Shown here: one piece after another, positions 8,888 through 17,464 of the stretch
Layout: each line of letters begins with the position of its first letter
Numbering within the stretch: the stretch's first letter is position 1
Notes under the pieces: model-generated
What the model saw: only the letters and a program-made list of their open reading frames with translations
Database searches by the model: none
What the model was told of the DNA's origin: nothing
Program-made: the position numbers and the translations under genes
Assembly: GCA_041736465.1 (NCBI GenBank)
Contig: JBGSTO010000195.1
Location: 1 to 64,000 of the forward strand
Direction of reading: 5' to 3'
Origin: JAJUJL01 sp041736465
GTDB taxonomy: Bacteria > Chloroflexota > Anaerolineae > Anaerolineales > UBA4823
Length of the DNA stretch: 64,000 nt

Positions 8888-10267
8888 TTATGCCGATCCC
8901 AGCAGTTTATCCACCGCGCGCGTCAGCTCTGCCATGCTGTTCGCCTGCAGCACCACATCGCAGGCTGGCGCATAGCGTATCATATCGCTGTCGCCAGTAC
9001 CCCACAGCGCGGGAGTTTCGGGTGTCAGCCAAATCGTGCGCCGGCTGCGCCGCGCCAGCAGGGTAAATAAATCCAGCCGGGGATCGTTATAGTTGTTGCG
9101 CCCATCGCCAACCACCAGGAATATTGTACGGCTGTCAATCGAGTCCAGGTGATCGCGCAAAAAATTCTCCAGACTGAATCCCAGATCGGTATTATAGTGA
9201 CCGGAGGGCATACGTTCCAACACCTGCTGGACTGCCTCGCGCCCATCCCGGTTGCTCAAGACTGTCGAAATATCTTCCAGATGATCGATGAATGCGAAGG
9301 CGCGTGTCTTCTTGATCTGATCCTGCAGTTCATAGAGCAGGGATAACATGAACTCCGAGCAGGAGCGCATGGATGTACTCACGTCGCATATGACCACCAG
9401 CTTGGGTTTGAGGGCGTGATGGCGGTGTTTGATTTCAATCGGTACGTTGCCGTGTCTCAAGTTCGCACGCAAGGTTGCTTTGGCATCCAACTGCCCATTT
9501 TTCGCTCTGCGCTGCCGCAATGCAGCCCGAGTGCGCAGCGCTGCCGCCAGGCGGCGGACTTCTTTACGCAGCAGGTCTAAGTCATGCTCGGTGAGTGTAT
9601 TGAAAGGTCGGTTCATTAACTGGTCGGTGCGCTCGCCCGGCGTCTCCCGGCTCATATTTTCAGCAATACGCTGACCGGCATACTGGCGCAGCTGCTCTTC
9701 CATGGACTGCATATTTGCCTGTAAGAGCTGTTGGAGCTGGTTCACGCGCTGGCGATTCATCCCCATCTGCTCCAGGAGCGCTGCCAGCTCGTCGAGCGCT
9801 TCACGCACTTCTCGGAAGCGCAGGGCGCGTTGCATGCGCTGCGCCATCCACTGGCGGTAGCGCAGATCATCGACCTGGTTAAGCCCAACCATTTTTGCCA
9901 GGCGGTCTAGCTCCTCTGGACTCAACTTCTCGCCGTTCAACAACCGTTCCAGCATCTGGCGCAGCTGATCTTTGAACTGCCGCAGAGCCTCGGCAAACTG
10001 CTGCGCCTCTTCTGGAGTCAGGTCTTCACTCATGTTGGAAACCGGTGAGGAGGAGGAAGCGCCAAAAAAGAGCGGGAATAATTCCTCGAACACCGGCACC
10101 GAGCCGGCATCCTTCACTAACGTAGCCCGCAGGCTGATGCGGAAAGCATCCTTGTTCTGGATACCCAGCTCTTCCACCGCCCGAAATGCGTCCACGCTTT
10201 CTGCCAGGCTCACTCGCACACCGGCTGCCCGCAGGGCATTGATGAATTTGACGATGCGCTCTTCCAT
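8888..10267 (-). CDS. VWA domain protein, CoxE-like
   Basis: 459 residues from the ATG at 10267, preceded by AAGGAG at good spacing. The N-terminal half is helical and charged (MEERIVKFINALRAAGVRV, then Gln/Leu-rich helices). The C-terminal ~200 residues are a von Willebrand A domain with a complete metal-site motif DVSTSM (Asp-x-Ser-x-Ser) and a later FLVVGDGRNNYNDPR strand and loop. CoxE-type VWA proteins work with MoxR ATPases in metal insertion or assembly of target proteins. The MoxR gene lies ten bases upstream. The partner and substrate here are unknown; the adjacent Vps62-like protein is a candidate. Confidence 0.85.
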   Translation of the reverse strand: MEERIVKFINALRAAGVRVSLAESVDAFRAVEELGIQNKDAFRISLRATLVKDAGSVPVFEELFPLFFGASSSSPVSNMSEDLTPEEAQQFAEALRQFKDQLRQMLERLLNGEKLSPEELDRLAKMVGLNQVDDLRYRQWMAQRMQRALRFREVREALDELAALLEQMGMNRQRVNQLQQLLQANMQSMEEQLRQYAGQRIAENMSRETPGERTDQLMNRPFNTLTEHDLDLLRKEVRRLAAALRTRAALRQRRAKNGQLDAKATLRANLRHGNVPIEIKHRHHALKPKLVVICDVSTSMRSCSEFMLSLLYELQDQIKKTRAFAFIDHLEDISTVLSNRDGREAVQQVLERMPSGHYNTDLGFSLENFLRDHLDSIDSRTIFLVVGDGRNNYNDPRLDLFTLLARRSRRTIWLTPETPALWGTGDSDMIRYAPACDVVLQANSMAELTRAVDKLLGSA

Positions 10268-10277
10268 GACCGGCTCC

Positions 10278-11246
10278 TTAATTTCGCCAGCGGTTCGCCC
10301 GCGAATCATCCGCGTCATCCCGGCGGTTGCCCGGAGGCCGCTGCAGGAAGCGCCTGGCACGCTGCAAGTCGTTTTCATGTTTGAGCAGAACGCTCAGGGT
10401 GTTCTCGACGGTGCTTTGATCCAGGCTGCTGGCATTCAATGTCACCAGTGCATGCGCCCAGTCCAACGTCTCGCTGATGCTGGGAGATTTTCGTAATTCC
10501 ATCGACCGCAGGCTGTGCACGAACTCCACCACCTGGCGGGCCAGCTTAGGAGCCAGATCTGGGACTTTCAGGCGCACAATATCCAGTTCCTGCTCGATAT
10601 TAGGATAATTGATAAACAGATACAGGCAGCGGCGTTTTAGCGCCTCACTCAGCTCGCGGGTATTATTGCTGGTCAGGATCACCAGCGGGCGGTGCAGCGC
10701 TGAGAGCGTGCCAATCTCGGGCACACTCACCTGGTAATCGCTGAGCACTTCCAGCAGAAAAGCTTCGAACTCCGCATCTGCCCGGTCGATCTCATCGATC
10801 AATAGCACCACCGGTTTCTCGTTCAAGATGGCGCGCAAGAGAGGGCGCTGCAGCAGAAAGCGCATGGAAAAAAACACATCTTCTTCAGCTGCCAGGCGGT
10901 CGGCGGCATCGCTCAAGCTGGTCGCCTGCGAAAGCGTCTCCTGCACCTTATCGCGTAACAACTGGGTATACAGGAGCTGCTTGGAGTATTCCCACTCATA
11001 CAGCGCTTTGGTTTCATCCAGGCCTTCGTAGCACTGCAGCCGGATCAGCTCTCGCCCGGTTGCGCCGGCAAGCGCTTTCGCCAGCTCAGTTTTTCCGACA
11101 CCTGCCGGGCCTTCAGCCAGCAAAGGCTTACCCAATTGCTGCGCCAGGAATAATATCGTAGCAATTTCATCACTGGCAATATAGGCCTGTTGCCCCAATG
11201 CCTGGCGTAGATCTCCGGCATCTCGAAATTCATTACCTGCATTCAT
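10278..11246 (-). CDS. MoxR-family AAA+ ATPase
   Basis: 322 residues. Walker A is GPAGVGKTELAKALA near residue 45, and Walker B is VVLLIDEIDRAD. Sensor region LTSNNTRELSEALKRRCLY is present, as expected for MoxR. The ATG at 11246 has AGAGG eight bases upstream and is preferred over a GTG at 11255. MoxR ATPases act as chaperones with VWA proteins, and here the VWA gene follows directly. The target is not evident. Confidence 0.92.
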   Translation of the reverse strand: MNAGNEFRDAGDLRQALGQQAYIASDEIATILFLAQQLGKPLLAEGPAGVGKTELAKALAGATGRELIRLQCYEGLDETKALYEWEYSKQLLYTQLLRDKVQETLSQATSLSDAADRLAAEEDVFFSMRFLLQRPLLRAILNEKPVVLLIDEIDRADAEFEAFLLEVLSDYQVSVPEIGTLSALHRPLVILTSNNTRELSEALKRRCLYLFINYPNIEQELDIVRLKVPDLAPKLARQVVEFVHSLRSMELRKSPSISETLDWAHALVTLNASSLDQSTVENTLSVLLKHENDLQRARRFLQRPPGNRRDDADDSRANRWRN

Positions 11247-11331
11247 CCCGGACACCTCTAAAACAACGCTATGTCAAGCCAGGCGGTCGTATCGCGACGA
11301 TCGCCACAGGCCTGATAATCAAAGCAAGCTC

Positions 11332-11553
11332 TTATTCAGACTGTTCAGGCTGTTCAGGTTCTTCTGCTGCCGGCTGCCAATCTGGAGCGGCGCGCAGCAG
11401 TTCGGCTTTGGACACGCGGTTAACCCGCCGGCAGTGTGGGCAGTCTGCGTTGTAATGGCTGAGTTCTTGCTTTACAATTTCTTCCAGCGCAAATTGCACA
11501 GCCTCACGGCTGAGTGCAAACGGCCGGTGGCACTGGTGGCATCGAATTTGCAT
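11332..11553 (-). CDS. Small zinc-ribbon protein
   Basis: 73 residues. Two CxxC pairs (CHQC near the start and CPHC in the middle) make a zinc ribbon. The C-terminus is acidic and Pro/Gln-rich. GGGAG eight bases before the ATG at 11553 sets the start. It lies 85 bases upstream of moxR and may share its transcript. Function unknown. Confidence 0.75.
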   Translation of the reverse strand: MQIRCHQCHRPFALSREAVQFALEEIVKQELSHYNADCPHCRRVNRVSKAELLRAAPDWQPAAEEPEQPEQSE

Positions 11554-11690
11554 TGCGGACATCTCCCTTCATACGCCTGCCAGCGGCAGACGAAACAGCA
11601 CAGTTTCAACCTTACGGTCAGGATTGCCCCCCTCAGGTGGTCATAGTATACAACAACACTCCAATTCGGGATAGCCTGCCCAAAAGGGTT

Positions 11691-11696
11691 TATAAT
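11691..11696 (+). promoter_or_regulatory. -10 element immediately before the cob(I)alamin adenosyltransferase gene
   Basis: A consensus TATAAT ends nine bases before the ATG at 11706, so transcription would start within a few bases of the initiation codon. No ribosome site is visible, which suggests a leaderless mRNA. No good -35 is seen. Confidence 0.5.
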
Positions 11697-11705
11697 TTAC
11701 CTATC

Positions 11706-12251
11706 ATGAAATTCTACACCTCCAGCGGAGACGACGGGTTTACCAGCCTTCTGGGCGAAGGTCGGGTGCCGAAATACCACCCTCGACCGGATGCAGTTGG
11801 CACGATCGACGAAGCCACCGCCGCACTGGGAGCAGCGCGCGCATTCTGCCGCTCCGAGCAAAGTATTTCCCTACTGCTCCAGGTGCAGCGAGACCTTTAC
11901 CAGATGATGGCTGAGGCGGCAGCCACACCGGCAAATGCATTGCGCTTCCGCAAGATCGACCCGCAGCGTGTCGGCTGGCTGGAAGAACAAACCGATGCCA
12001 TCAGCGCTACCGTCGCCATCCCAAACGAATTCATCCTGCCCGGCGACACACCCGCTTCAGGACTGCTTTCCCTGGCACGCGCCATCATCCGCAGGGCAGA
12101 GCGCAAAATTGCCGAGCTGGTGCACAGCGGAGAGATCGAAAATATCGATATCTTGCGCTATCTAAACAGGCTGAGCTCGCTGTGCTTCGCACTGGAATTA
12201 CTCGAAATCCAGGCTGCCGGGGGCAGCTCTCCCACGCTGGCAAAAGAATAA
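11706..12251 (+). CDS. Cob(I)alamin adenosyltransferase, PduO type
   Basis: 181 residues. Transfers the adenosyl group of ATP to cob(I)alamin, giving coenzyme B12. The N-terminal family motif is intact (YTSSGDDGFTSLLGEGR, then KYHPRPDAVGTIDEATAALG). The C-terminus has the ATP-contact helix region with RRAERKIAELV and LRYLNRLSSLCF. The ATG at 11706 starts exactly at the family N-terminus; the upstream in-frame extension is not conserved-looking. The gene stands alone between divergent and convergent neighbours. Confidence 0.93.
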   Translation: MKFYTSSGDDGFTSLLGEGRVPKYHPRPDAVGTIDEATAALGAARAFCRSEQSISLLLQVQRDLYQMMAEAAATPANALRFRKIDPQRVGWLEEQTDAISATVAIPNEFILPGDTPASGLLSLARAIIRRAERKIAELVHSGEIENIDILRYLNRLSSLCFALELLEIQAAGGSSPTLAKE

Positions 12252-12271
12252 ACTTCTCCAGTATACAAAAC

Positions 12272-12306
12272 AACTGCCCGCAGCCGGAACCGAGCTGCGG
12301 GCAGTT
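12272..12306. terminator. Bidirectional terminator between the PduO and DsbA-like genes
   Basis: A 13-bp stem (12272-12284 with 12294-12306) with a 9-base loop; the right arm ends TT and is followed by GTTATTAATT on the plus strand. It lies between convergent genes. Confidence 0.8.
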
Positions 12307-12328
12307 TGTTATTAATTCCGGATGCTGG

Positions 12329-13075
12329 CTACTGTCCCGCGGCTGCAGCCTGAACCGCCGCTGCGATATCCTCATAGCTGGGCACAAAACCGGGCCGCAC
12401 GATTTGACCGTTGACGATTACGCTGGGTGTCCCCGTTACCCCGGCCGCGTCACCGTCTGCCAGGTCTTTATTGATATCTGCCAGGTAGCGATTCTCGCGG
12501 AAGCAGGCGTTGAACTCGTCCATATCTAAGCCAAGCGCTTCTGCAAAAGCCACCAGGCGTTTATCGCTCAAATTACCGGCATTCTCGCCGTTCCAATTGG
12601 CATAGATCATCGCGTGATAATTCCAGAATTCGTCCTGCGCAGCCGCACACATGCTTGCATTGGCAGCCTGATCTGACTCCTTGGTTGGGGCGCGATCATC
12701 GAGGAAAGGATACTGCCGGAAAACATAGTACGCCTGACCAGTAGCAACCAGATTATCGATAACCAATGTTTCGATACCCTCCGTGTAAGACTGGCATGCC
12801 GGGCATTGGAAATCTTCCCATACTTCGATCTTTACCGGTGCGTTTGGATCTCCCAGGGCGGTACCGTTGGGCTGAGGATAGCTTTTCGGGGTGATTTGCA
12901 CGATATCCCCCACCGGCGCGACGGCGTTGCGCAGTGAAGGGGCAATCAATAATGCAGCAACCAACAGCACCACAGCGCTGATCGCCAGGGTAATCACGAT
13001 GCGTTCCTGGCGCTGCTTGCGCTGGCGCTGCTCACGAATTACCTGGCGTTTACTCTTCGATTCCTGTTTGTTCAT
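12329..13075 (-). CDS. Membrane-anchored DsbA-like thioredoxin-fold protein
   Basis: 248 residues. A basic N-terminus (KSKRQVIREQRQRK) is followed by one membrane helix at about residues 26-46, so the rest is outside the cytoplasm. The thioredoxin-like domain has the redox motif CPAC (Cys91, Cys94) and a cis-Pro loop GVTGTPSVIVNG. Family members oxidise or isomerise disulfides in secreted proteins. The ATG at 13075 gives the expected topology; the longer frame to 13261 runs into the lipase gene. It follows the alpha/beta hydrolase gene by 16 bases. Confidence 0.9.
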   Translation of the reverse strand: MNKQESKSKRQVIREQRQRKQRQERIVITLAISAVVLLVAALLIAPSLRNAVAPVGDIVQITPKSYPQPNGTALGDPNAPVKIEVWEDFQCPACQSYTEGIETLVIDNLVATGQAYYVFRQYPFLDDRAPTKESDQAANASMCAAAQDEFWNYHAMIYANWNGENAGNLSDKRLVAFAEALGLDMDEFNACFRENRYLADINKDLADGDAAGVTGTPSVIVNGQIVRPGFVPSYEDIAAAVQAAAAGQ

Positions 13076-13091
13076 CACAACACTAACTCCT

Positions 13092-13949
13092 CTAAGATGT
13101 GGATAGGTCAGAATTTTGCCATGAGGATGCCATTTTGTCCAGCCAATTGCGAAGAAAGACGAATACCTGCTCTTTTTCTGGCTCGTTGTGTATTTCGTGA
13201 TACAGTCCTTCCCACATCTTAAAGCTGCACAATGAGCCTGCGCGGGCGGCGAATTCCTCACTGGCTTTGGGGCTGGTCAGCCGGTCAGCGCTGCCGTGCA
13301 TCACCAACAGCGGGGTCTTCAGCTCCGCGGCGTGCTCCAATGCCCAGAAGCCCGCATCCATCGCATCCACAAAGAATCTGGCGGAAATGCGGTCATGCAC
13401 CAGGGGGTCATCGATGTACGCCTGGACGACACTCGCATCGCGCGAGAGGGCCTGTACTTCCAGCCCGGTGACCTGCGAAAATGCGGGCATCAAGTTATTC
13501 ATCAAGCGCCCTAAGGCAACTTTGAAGGCTGGCGGCTCGAATGCGATGCGTAGGGATGGTCCGGTAGCGACCGCTCCCGCCAGCGATGGTTGGCGCCGCA
13601 GCAGATAGTTGATCACCTGGTTTCCCCCCAGGCTGTGCCCGTAGAGAAACAGCGGCTGCTGAGGCCAGCGCTCCCGGGCGCTGCGCAGCATTAAGGCGAT
13701 GTCTTCCATAAATGATTCATAGCCAGGAATATGTCCGCGCTGCCCCTGAGATCTGCCATGCCCGCGCAGATCAAAGCCCAGCATGGCGTAACCTGCCTGA
13801 TTAAGATAGGCTGCCACATGGGCATACCGGCCTGAGTGCTCACCGATGCCATGTACCAGGCAAATGACACCCCTGGGGTTTTCTACATTCCACCGGCACG
13901 TAAACAGACTCAACCCATCAACACTGCGCATTTCGTTCGTTTCGTACAT
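13092..13949 (-). CDS. Alpha/beta hydrolase, monoacylglycerol lipase-like
   Basis: 285 residues. The lid-lacking serine aminopeptidase (Hydrolase_4) pattern is clear: VHGIGEHSGRY as oxyanion region, LYGHSLGG with the nucleophile Ser, VMHGSADRLTSP with the Asp, and GLYHEIHNEPEK with the His. Substrates are likely monoacylglycerols or lysophospholipids. AGGAGG precedes the ATG at 13949. No signal peptide is seen, so it is cytoplasmic or peripheral. Confidence 0.9.
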   Translation of the reverse strand: MYETNEMRSVDGLSLFTCRWNVENPRGVICLVHGIGEHSGRYAHVAAYLNQAGYAMLGFDLRGHGRSQGQRGHIPGYESFMEDIALMLRSARERWPQQPLFLYGHSLGGNQVINYLLRRQPSLAGAVATGPSLRIAFEPPAFKVALGRLMNNLMPAFSQVTGLEVQALSRDASVVQAYIDDPLVHDRISARFFVDAMDAGFWALEHAAELKTPLLVMHGSADRLTSPKASEEFAARAGSLCSFKMWEGLYHEIHNEPEKEQVFVFLRNWLDKMASSWQNSDLSTS

Positions 13950-13992
13950 AAACTTCCTCCTGGATGGATGGCCTGCTGTTTATTTGCACAAA

Positions 13993-14652
13993 TCACAGGC
14001 TGCGGATGCGGAACTTGCACGCATCGCCGCCGGACGCCCGGCAGATGATCTCTTCTACTGTATGCTCTCTACCGGCAGCCCAGGCAAACGCCGCCTGGAT
14101 CAAGCCTGCAGTAAACCAGCATATCGCCCCTTGCTCGCTTTGTCCGACCGTGGGGTCGCTGGAACGGTCGACCAGGATCAGGTCCTGGTCCGCCGGGTGC
14201 AGACTGAGCTGCCCTTTCGCAATGCCTTGAAAATTTTCGAGCAGCCTCACCGCTCTTTGGCGGCGACCGTCCAGGCTTGCGAATCCCCAAAAGATCATCT
14301 GCAGCCGGTCTAATGCTCGCAAATTGGGCAGCATCCTGTGCCACACGCCACGTCCGGTGCGGGTCAAAAGCCCGCGCGCTCCCTGACCGTAGTACTCGCG
14401 GATGGCTTGATTCAGGCTGCTGATGTCAGAGGCGCGCGCCGTGCGCCGGCTTTCAGCCAGGTTGGGAGAAAACTCGGCAATCCCAGCGTTCTCCAACAGC
14501 ATTTCCAGGCTGTACAGCCCGGCCTCTTGCTGGGCAGCTTTCAGGATGGCGTCGAAGTACGCAGAGGGGATCAACCTTCCCGTGGAGGGCCTGGTGCGCA
14601 GCAGCCCTGGTGAACTGCCAGAACGAGAGGCGCTGTCTGCGGTGTTCATCAA
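13993..14652 (-). CDS. V4R (4-vinyl reductase-like) domain protein
   Basis: 219 residues. The C-terminal ~120 residues match the V4R ligand-binding domain, ending in CRASGGDACKFRI with its paired Cys residues. The N-terminal part has helical segments (AYFDAILKAAQQEAGLY). V4R domains bind small hydrophobic molecules and are common in archaeal and Chloroflexota signalling proteins. The gene is the last of a tight minus-strand run with two kinases and a response regulator, so a sensory role is likely. No output domain is present. Confidence 0.8.
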   Translation of the reverse strand: MMNTADSASRSGSSPGLLRTRPSTGRLIPSAYFDAILKAAQQEAGLYSLEMLLENAGIAEFSPNLAESRRTARASDISSLNQAIREYYGQGARGLLTRTGRGVWHRMLPNLRALDRLQMIFWGFASLDGRRQRAVRLLENFQGIAKGQLSLHPADQDLILVDRSSDPTVGQSEQGAICWFTAGLIQAAFAWAAGREHTVEEIICRASGGDACKFRIRSL

Positions 14653-14673
14653 TGCTCTGGATCAGGCGATGGA

Positions 14674-15543
14674 TCAGACATTCCACTGGTACACAGGATA
14701 CTCTTCACCCGTGCGCTCGAAACCCAGCTTGGAATACAGTGAAAGCGAAACCTCGTTGTTCTGCTGAGTATTCACCGTCACCTGAGTCGCGCCGCGGCGC
14801 TCGAACTGAGAGAGCATATCTCTCAACAGGTTGTAGCCGATGCTCAGACCCTGAGACTCTGGACGTACAGCCAATCGAGCCAGATGCCCCCCTACCGGTG
14901 TCGCCGTGCTGATTTGATAGCCAACAATTTGCCCGTACAGCTCCGCTACCGTCGCGCTGGCAGACTGCCGGAAGGCAACTTCCAGGCAGGAGCGCGAATT
15001 CTGCCACACGCCGCCGAATGCCGCCGCATCTACCCATTCCACCGCTGCCAGGTCGCCAAGCAGCATGGGGCGCAGCCTCAAGCCCGGTCTCTGCCGCTCT
15101 GCAGGGATTGGTTTTTGCTTCCAGGAGAGCACGATCACCTGGTGCGAATGCGCGAAATCGCTCAGTTCGACCAGCCGGCGAAACCAGCTCTGCAGCGGGA
15201 TCACCGCCACATTCACCGGGCCGTTCAGGCCGCGCAGTTTCTCCAGCGCTACAGGCCACAGGTGATCCCACACCTGTTCGGTGGAAATATCCTGGGAGGC
15301 CGCAAACAGCCTGATCCAGGCAACGTTGGGTGGGTCGGGAGGGCAGGCAAGCGCGCCTTGGATTTCACCATTTAATTCGACGATCTCGAAAGGCTGGTAG
15401 CCAATCCAATCCAGCGGCTGGCGCCAATCGAGATGGCGGTGCACGTATGCCCCGAAATGCAGCAAGTTCGCCAGGCGGCGCTGGTCTTCAGGAGCTGCCT
15501 GGCGGATTACCAGTTGTTTCTGCTTGAAGAGCATATTCTTCAC
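14674..15543 (-). CDS. GNAT family N-acetyltransferase
   Basis: 289 residues, longer than a single GNAT domain. The C-terminal half carries the acetyl-CoA motif region (LAVRPESQGLSIGYNLLRDML) and the closing YSKLGFERTGEEYPVY. The N-terminal ~130 residues may be a degenerate second GNAT fold. The first possible start is a GTG at 15543 that overlaps the TPR gene stop (GTGA); an ATG nine bases later at 15534 is an alternative. Substrate unknown. It sits in the signalling operon. Confidence 0.8.
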   Translation of the reverse strand: MKNMLFKQKQLVIRQAAPEDQRRLANLLHFGAYVHRHLDWRQPLDWIGYQPFEIVELNGEIQGALACPPDPPNVAWIRLFAASQDISTEQVWDHLWPVALEKLRGLNGPVNVAVIPLQSWFRRLVELSDFAHSHQVIVLSWKQKPIPAERQRPGLRLRPMLLGDLAAVEWVDAAAFGGVWQNSRSCLEVAFRQSASATVAELYGQIVGYQISTATPVGGHLARLAVRPESQGLSIGYNLLRDMLSQFERRGATQVTVNTQQNNEVSLSLYSKLGFERTGEEYPVYQWNV

Positions 15544-16082
15544 CGGCCTAACATCTTGAATGGAATATCAAGAATTTTCTTCAACATGCGCTGTTTCAAG
15601 CTCAGCTTCTCAGTGCCTTGTAAGCCAGCCTGCATGCTTGCCAGTGCCTGCAGCTGCCGTCCGGTGCGCAGCTGAAGCGCCGAAAGCGACTGCAGCACAT
15701 GCAGCCGCATCTCGGTCTCACCGCTTTCCAGCAGCAGCTCTGCAGACTGCTGGTATGCCTGGGCGGCTTCTTCCAGTCGCCCGGCGGCATCCAAAGCAGA
15801 GCCCAGGTTTCCCAGGGCCACGCCATGGCGGCGTACATCTTTTGCTTCGGAAAATACCTGGATGGTATCTTTCACAACGGCATAAGCTGTCTGTGCGTCG
15901 CCGGCTTGCAGATAAGCAACACAGCTGTTATTGTGCTGTTCTGCGGCCTCGATCGCATTCCCCTGGGCGGTAAGGCTGTTGGCAGCCGCTTCGAATGCCT
16001 GCGCGGCGCCGAGAAAATCGCCTTGCTGGTAGGCGCGCTGCCCTTCTTTCACCAGGTCTTTTACCAATAAGATTTCGCTCAT
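15540..16082 (-). CDS. TPR-repeat protein
   Basis: 180 residues made of about four tetratricopeptide-like helical hairpins (EGQRAYQQGDFLGAAQAFEAA, then AYLQAGDAQTAYAVV, ALGNLGSALDAAGRLEEAA, and LQSLSALQLRTGRQLQAL). TPRs mediate protein contacts. The ATG at 16082 directly abuts the stop of the upstream double-HTH gene at 16083, and its end overlaps the GNAT gene by four bases. It is probably a scaffold in this signalling set; no other domain is seen. Confidence 0.82.
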   Translation of the reverse strand: MSEILLVKDLVKEGQRAYQQGDFLGAAQAFEAAANSLTAQGNAIEAAEQHNNSCVAYLQAGDAQTAYAVVKDTIQVFSEAKDVRRHGVALGNLGSALDAAGRLEEAAQAYQQSAELLLESGETEMRLHVLQSLSALQLRTGRQLQALASMQAGLQGTEKLSLKQRMLKKILDIPFKMLGR

Positions 16083-16757
16083 CTATAATGTAATCTCCAG
16101 TATGCCTTCTGCCACAGCGCGCAGCCGGTCCACCGACATTTCGCTCAGGCGCTGCGCCAGTTCAAGGTAGGGGCGATTGACAGGCTTGGATACAAACGCC
16201 TGCAGCTCGGGTGCGAGCTGAGTGAAGGATTTTACCGCCCGCTGCTGTGCAGCCCAAACACCTGCCGGGCCGTGCTGATCGAGAAAATCTTTCACCGGAC
16301 GTTTGAGCAGCTCGCCCAATGTCTCCAATACAGGCAGGGGAATCGACTCTTTTCCCAGCTCGTACGCAATCACTTGCTGAGGGCTGATTCCAACTTTCTC
16401 TGTCACAGCCTGCACGCTCAAACCCGCTTCCAGGCGCGCGGCGCGCAGCAGCGCGCCGATGATCCTCTGCCGCAGCGCAACCAACCGGCCGCGATCCACA
16501 GTCTCTGCCAGAGAGCGAGACTCAGCCCGGGAGACATCGCCCCAAAAATGCTCCATGGGCACACTCAGGTGCAGCGCCAGCAGTTCCAGCTCTGGCAGCG
16601 ACGGGGCATGCTCACCGCGCTCGTATGCTGCGAACAGCTCAGCGCTCACGCCCATGATGCGTGCACACTCTTCCGGATTTTTCCCCGATGCCTGGCGCGC
16701 ATCGCGTATCAAGGCGCCTAACTTCTTATTACGGATTCTTAGCGCAGCTGTATTCAT
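16083..16757 (-). CDS. Transcriptional regulator with two XRE-type HTH domains
   Basis: 224 residues. Two Cro/C1-like helix-turn-helix units occur in tandem: about residues 12-70 (ALIRDARQASGKNPEECAR ... YERGEHAPSLPELELLA) and about 104-160 (ALLRAARLEAGLSVQAVTE ... YELGKESIPLPVLETLG). The last ~60 residues are helical. The tandem suggests one polypeptide recognising two half-sites. An AGGAG lies 11 bases before the ATG. It lies 14 bases downstream of the response regulator gene. Confidence 0.87.
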   Translation of the reverse strand: MNTAALRIRNKKLGALIRDARQASGKNPEECARIMGVSAELFAAYERGEHAPSLPELELLALHLSVPMEHFWGDVSRAESRSLAETVDRGRLVALRQRIIGALLRAARLEAGLSVQAVTEKVGISPQQVIAYELGKESIPLPVLETLGELLKRPVKDFLDQHGPAGVWAAQQRAVKSFTQLAPELQAFVSKPVNRPYLELAQRLSEMSVDRLRAVAEGILEITL

Positions 16758-16771
16758 CCAGATACAATCTC

Positions 16772-17464
16772 CTAATCCACCATCGGCGGCATGGTGTAGC
16801 CAAGTCCAGAACGGGTAACAATATGCACCGGATTCTTGGGGTCATCCTCCAGTTTTTGCCGCAGCCGGGAGATGCTTACCCACAGAATTTCTTTGTCATC
16901 GCCATACTCTTGACCCCATACATTGGTTAAAAGCTGCTCCGATGTAAGCACCTGACCAATGTTGTGTGCAAACTGCAGCAGCAGCCGGTATTCGGTCGCT
17001 GAGAGGAATACAATCTTATCATTACGGAAGACTTCTGCACGCGCAAAATCAATCTTCAAACTTCCGTGGGTAAAGTTGGCTGGCTGGGTGCCGCCAGAAG
17101 TTTTCACCCGCCGCAGTACAGCCCGAACACGCGCCAGCAGCTCGGTTGCCGAGAAAGGTTTGACGATATAGTCATCCGCGCCAAGATCCAGGCCGCGCAC
17201 GCGTGCATTTTCTTCGCCGCGAGCGGTCACCATGATAATCGGCACGCTGGAAAATTCGCGGATACGCTCGCAGGCGCCGAAGCCATCCAACACAGGCATC
17301 ATGACATCCAACAATACCAGATCCGGCTTGTGCTGAGCCACCATATCCACGGCTTCCTGTCCGTTGGAAGCCTTGATGACCGTATAGTTATCGGTCATCA
17401 GGTTAGCTTCTACAAGGCGTAAATATCTTGGCTCATCATCTACGATCAAGATCATAGCACTCAT
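16772..17464 (-). CDS. OmpR/PhoB-family response regulator
   Basis: 230 residues. The receiver domain has the acidic pair DDE at 9-11, phosphoacceptor Asp53 in LLDVMMP, and Lys in DYIVKPF. The C-terminal winged helix ends with the characteristic SRLRQKLEDDPKNP and GLGYTMP. The start overlaps the stop of the partner kinase gene (ATGA), so the pair is translationally coupled and almost certainly forms one two-component system. Confidence 0.95.
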   Translation of the reverse strand: MSAMILIVDDEPRYLRLVEANLMTDNYTVIKASNGQEAVDMVAQHKPDLVLLDVMMPVLDGFGACERIREFSSVPIIMVTARGEENARVRGLDLGADDYIVKPFSATELLARVRAVLRRVKTSGGTQPANFTHGSLKIDFARAEVFRNDKIVFLSATEYRLLLQFAHNIGQVLTSEQLLTNVWGQEYGDDKEILWVSISRLRQKLEDDPKNPVHIVTRSGLGYTMPPMVD

